Part shown: positions 14,254-16,957 of the stretch, piece by piece
How the letters are laid out: each line of letters starts with the position of its first letter
How positions within the stretch are numbered: the stretch's first letter is position 1
NCBI GenBank assembly: GCA_013001485.1
Contig: JABDMN010000075.1
Location: 1 to 16,957, forward strand
DNA length: 16,957 nucleotides
Direction: 5' to 3'
Origin: Acidimicrobiia bacterium
Lineage (GTDB): Bacteria > Actinomycetota > Acidimicrobiia > Spongiisociales > UBA5794
Translations under genes and position numbers: made by a program
Notes under the pieces: model-generated
Databases searched by the model: none
What the model was told of the DNA's origin: nothing
The model's input: the letters and a program-made list of their open reading frames with translations, nothing else

Positions 14254-15304
14254 CGAGCTCCGCGAACAGCGCAGCGAGGGCTAGCTGCGGGCGCTGGTTC
14301 GCCTCCAGCGACTCGATCGTCTCGAGGACCCGGTCGGCGTGGCGCATCGCCTCACCTGGCATGACCTGGGTCAGCTGCGAGACCGGGATGTCGGTGTTGC
14401 GCACGGGTGCGCCCACCTGGGCAGCGGCCACATCCCGATAGAACCCGGCGAGGATCTCCAGCCCCGTTGCCCACAAAGATGCCGCGGCACGCTTCAATTG
14501 CCGGTCGTGACGTTCCTTGAGCGTCTTGGTGGAAGCGCCATCGGCGACCGCGACCGCTGCTTCGGCCGCCTGACGCTCCTTGAGGGCCGCGAGCAGGGGG
14601 TCGACGGCCGACAGGAGGTCGCCCGCGAGGCGGAAAGAATCCCCCGGATGCCCGGTGACCTGGCCCGGGACTCCCAGCCACTGGCGCCGGTACTCGGCAA
14701 CATCGGGTTCGGTGACGAGCGCAAGGGCCAAGCCGGGTCGCCCCCCCGAGATGCGCGCCGCCTGGACGGCTCGATCGACGTCGGCTCCCCTGGCGACAAG
14801 AGCATCAACGATCTCCTGTTCGCCGACTCTCCCGAACACGATGGTCCGACTGCGTGAGGCGATGGTCGAAGGGAGGTCATCCTCGGACGTGGCAACCAGG
14901 ATGAACACCGATGTCGCCACGGGTTCCTCGAGGGTCTTGAGAAGCGCGTTGGCAGCCTCATCGTTCATGAGCCCACCCTCCTCGAACAGGAAGACCCGCC
15001 GCGCCGCCTCCAGCGGAGCCCGGGTCGAGCTCGAAACCACGGTCCTGGCCTGATCGACGGTGATCGATGCGGTCCCCGACGGCTCGACGATGGTGAGGTC
15101 GGCGTGGACCCCCTCGAGCGCCCGGCGAAACGGCTCGGGTCGGCCATCGGCGAGAAGGGCGGCGGCAAACCTGCGAGCCACCGTCGCCTTCCCAGCACCG
15201 TCGGGACCGACGAAGAGGTATGCCTGGGCCGGCGACTCAAGCTCGGCAGCCAGGAGCCCTATCACCTTGGGGTGGCCGATCACGGCGTCGAACGGCGTCA
15301 CCAT
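14240..15304 (-). CDS. holB: DNA polymerase III delta' subunit (HolB)
   Basis: A 354-residue clamp-loader subunit of AAA+ type. A P-loop-like GPDGAGKAT is at 33–41. ALLKTLEEP is at 120–128, the strongest delta'/DnaX signature, and TIASRSR at 147–153 replaces the usual SRC sensor. The C-terminal third is helical, as expected for the collar domain. The protein has no cysteine at all, so the four-cysteine zinc module found in many DnaX/delta' proteins is absent. The start ATG 15304 overlaps the tmk stop by seven bases (GTG 15301 is an alternative). Position directly after tmk is the standard actinobacterial order. Confidence 0.92.
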   Translation of the reverse strand: MVTPFDAVIGHPKVIGLLAAELESPAQAYLFVGPDGAGKATVARRFAAALLADGRPEPFRRALEGVHADLTIVEPSGTASITVDQARTVVSSSTRAPLEAARRVFLFEEGGLMNDEAANALLKTLEEPVATSVFILVATSEDDLPSTIASRSRTIVFGRVGEQEIVDALVARGADVDRAVQAARISGGRPGLALALVTEPDVAEYRRQWLGVPGQVTGHPGDSFRLAGDLLSAVDPLLAALKERQAAEAAVAVADGASTKTLKERHDRQLKRAAASLWATGLEILAGFYRDVAAAQVGAPVRNTDIPVSQLTQVMPGEAMRHADRVLETIESLEANQRPQLALAALFAELGGDA

Positions 15305-15903
15305 CGTTGTTCGACAGCCTTCAGGATCGCCTCCACGACGTCATCTACCGGCAGCGATGCGTCCACCGTTACAAACCTCTGCGGGTCGTCAGCGGCCATG
15401 GCTGCGAACGCATCAGCGACCGATGACTGAAAGGCAACGCCTTCGGACCCGATCCGGTCGGCATCATCCTGCCGATCCAGTCCGGTGTGAGGGTCGACGT
15501 CCAGAACCACGACAAGGTCGGGCCAGACACCCCCGAGGCCGGCTCGATTGACGGCGGCCACCTCCCCGATCCCGAGTTCGCGCCCTCCACCCTGATAGGC
15601 GAGAGACGAATACACGCTGCGGTCACCGATCACCCAGGCGCCGCGGTCGAGGGCTGGGCCGATGACCTCGGCAGCGAGCTGGGCTCGAGACGCCGCAAAC
15701 AGCATCGCCTCGGTCCAGGGAGCTACGACGCCGTCAGGATGCAGCAACACCTCGCGGATCGCCTCGCCAGTGGGTGTCCCACCTGGCTCCCTGACCAGCA
15801 CGACGTCGTGCCCCTGGCTTTCCAGGGCACGACCCAGCAGGCGGGCGACTGTGGACTTTCCGGCACCTTCGATGCCTTCAAGGGCTATGTAGCGGGGGTT
15901 CAT
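15298..15903 (-). CDS. tmk: Thymidylate kinase
   Basis: A 201-residue dTMP kinase making dTDP for DNA synthesis in the cytoplasm. The P-loop GIEGAGKST is at 10–18, REPGGTP at 38–44 and the DRSVYSSLAYQGG block at 94–106. The lid segment RQDDADRIG is at about 144–152. Length is typical. The ATG 15903 overlaps the MFS stop as ATGA, and its stop overlaps holB by seven bases. Confidence 0.96.
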   Translation of the reverse strand: MNPRYIALEGIEGAGKSTVARLLGRALESQGHDVVLVREPGGTPTGEAIREVLLHPDGVVAPWTEAMLFAASRAQLAAEVIGPALDRGAWVIGDRSVYSSLAYQGGGRELGIGEVAAVNRAGLGGVWPDLVVVLDVDPHTGLDRQDDADRIGSEGVAFQSSVADAFAAMAADDPQRFVTVDASLPVDDVVEAILKAVEQRW

Positions 15904-16957
15904 TCGGTGTCCTCCTCGGCGCCGTCATGATCGCGCAGTTCTCCCTTTGAGGACGTGGTCGCGATGACCCGCCGGTACGCCTCGCCGACCCGCGGACGGG
16001 TAAGAGACTCTCTCACCGAGAAGAGAGTGGCTGCACCGGCGAGCGTGATCGTCAGGCCACCGGTGAGCAGCACCATCCGTGACCCGTCGCCAAACAGCCC
16101 GGGGAGATCGAGGGTTCGGAAGAAGCCGGCCAACGGGACCGCCACAGCCATGGACACAAAGAGCCCGATCCGCATCAGCGTGAACACCGCGGCAAACACC
16201 CGTCCCCGCATCTCCTCGTCTACCTCTTCGTGCAGGTGGGAGAACCCCATGACGTAGGCCGCCCCGGCCCCGAAGCCGAATAGCGCGAGCCACGCGGCGG
16301 CTCCGGCCACCGTTGACGTCATCGACCCGGCCGCGAGGCCAAACCCCGTGATCACGGTTGCCGCGGCGAACGCCACGTCGCGACGAGTCAGCCGATCCGA
16401 AGCGAGCGACACGCTGGCGATACCCGCCGCGGCGCCAAAACCGAGCGCAGCCACGACGGCGTAGAAACCTCTCGTGTCGGCGGCGAGCACCTCCTCGACG
16501 AACTGGATACCGATGACGGTGACGGTCCCGCCGCCGAAGAGAGCCGTGGCGAGCCCCAGGATCACGCGGCGGATGGGCTTGCGGCTCCACAGGTAGGTCG
16601 CCCCATCGCGGACGTCATGCCATGTCCTTGCCAACGCGCCCTCGTCCTCGTCGACGTCGCGCGACGGCGGGGCCACCAGCGAGGGGAGCGTCATGACAAT
16701 GGCCCCGGATAACAAGAAAGTCACCGAGTCCAGGAAGAACGCCAGCGCAATAGACGTGTTTTCGACGGGCACGAGACCGAACAAGGAGACCGCAGGCAGG
16801 AAGCCGATGACGAAGTTGAACATCGCCCCCACCGGGATCGTGCCGTAGGCCGCACCCATGGTCAGCGAGTTGGCAGTGACGATGTTGCGCGGGTGAACGA
16901 TCGAAGGGATGACGGCGGCACGCGGGGTTTGGCCGAGCACGGCGAGCATCTCGAGCC
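15900..16957 (-). CDS. MFS transporter (5' part outside the window)
   Basis: The C-terminal 352 or so codons of a major facilitator transporter; the frame is open to the right edge, so the true start lies beyond it. Eight or more hydrophobic segments are visible. RNIVTANSL matches the fourth–fifth helix region of MFS drug or macrolide-efflux-type carriers. A cytoplasmic mid-loop follows at about residues 90–120 of the visible part (RDVDEDEGALARTWHDVRDG). HEEVDEEMRGRVFA is the classic late motif of MFS_3-type efflux carriers. The stop overlaps tmk as ATGA. An MFS gene before tmk is a known actinobacterial order, often with topA further upstream. The substrate is unknown. Confidence 0.88.
   Translation of the reverse strand, partial: LEMLAVLGQTPRAAVIPSIVHPRNIVTANSLTMGAAYGTIPVGAMFNFVIGFLPAVSLFGLVPVENTSIALAFFLDSVTFLLSGAIVMTLPSLVAPPSRDVDEDEGALARTWHDVRDGATYLWSRKPIRRVILGLATALFGGGTVTVIGIQFVEEVLAADTRGFYAVVAALGFGAAAGIASVSLASDRLTRRDVAFAAATVITGFGLAAGSMTSTVAGAAAWLALFGFGAGAAYVMGFSHLHEEVDEEMRGRVFAAVFTLMRIGLFVSMAVAVPLAGFFRTLDLPGLFGDGSRMVLLTGGLTITLAGAATLFSVRESLTRPRVGEAYRRVIATTSSKGELRDHDGAEEDTE

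Noticed and set aside
1..16957. CRISPR array, transposase, integrase or phage genes
   Set aside because: I searched by eye for regularly spaced repeats and mobile-element motifs and found none.

Overview
The window is a high-GC, densely packed chromosomal segment from an actinobacterium. The SigR/RsrA-type redox switch, the zincin-like DUF2342 protein next to tilS, the actinobacterial MFS–tmk–holB order and frequent GTG starts all point there. A lineage such as Acidimicrobiia is plausible but is my inference. Almost every gene reads on the minus strand; only the two genes at 9365–11339 read on the plus strand. I saw no insertion sequence, integrase, CRISPR array or rRNA.

Region 1 (1–3640, minus) holds housekeeping and stress genes. 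Read in transcription order they are a tRNA-Thr(CGT), an RpoE-family sigma factor like SigR, its zinc anti-sigma factor like RsrA (ATGA overlap), a 64-residue Cys/His mini-protein, an 85-residue secreted/anchored small protein, a DUF2342 metallopeptidase-like protein and tilS, which runs off the left edge.

Region 2 (3691–11339) is the accessory and most interesting part. It has an AglEFG-like carbohydrate ABC importer (lipoprotein binding protein, one very enlarged permease, one normal permease, no ATPase), a Gfo/Idh/MocA oxidoreductase, and a divergent pair encoding an aldo/keto reductase and an SsuD-like flavin-dependent sulfonate monooxygenase. A sugar importer, a C–S-cleaving monooxygenase, an aldehyde-reducing AKR and a Gfo/Idh protein together resemble the logic of oxidative sulfoquinovose (sulfosugar) desulfonation (sulfo-SMO type). 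I propose this as a candidate sulfosugar uptake and desulfonation locus. The enlarged permease carries an internal duplication of a two-helix membrane module, inserted around the normal transporter core, and a long membrane N-terminal extension.

Region 3 (11347–16957, minus) is a tightly overlapping run: MFS transporter (cut by the right edge) – tmk – holB – plsC – a Wzy/O-antigen-polymerase-like membrane protein – a TIGR01777-type epimerase-like protein. All five junctions overlap by 4–14 bases, which implies one translationally coupled operon mixing replication, lipid and envelope functions.
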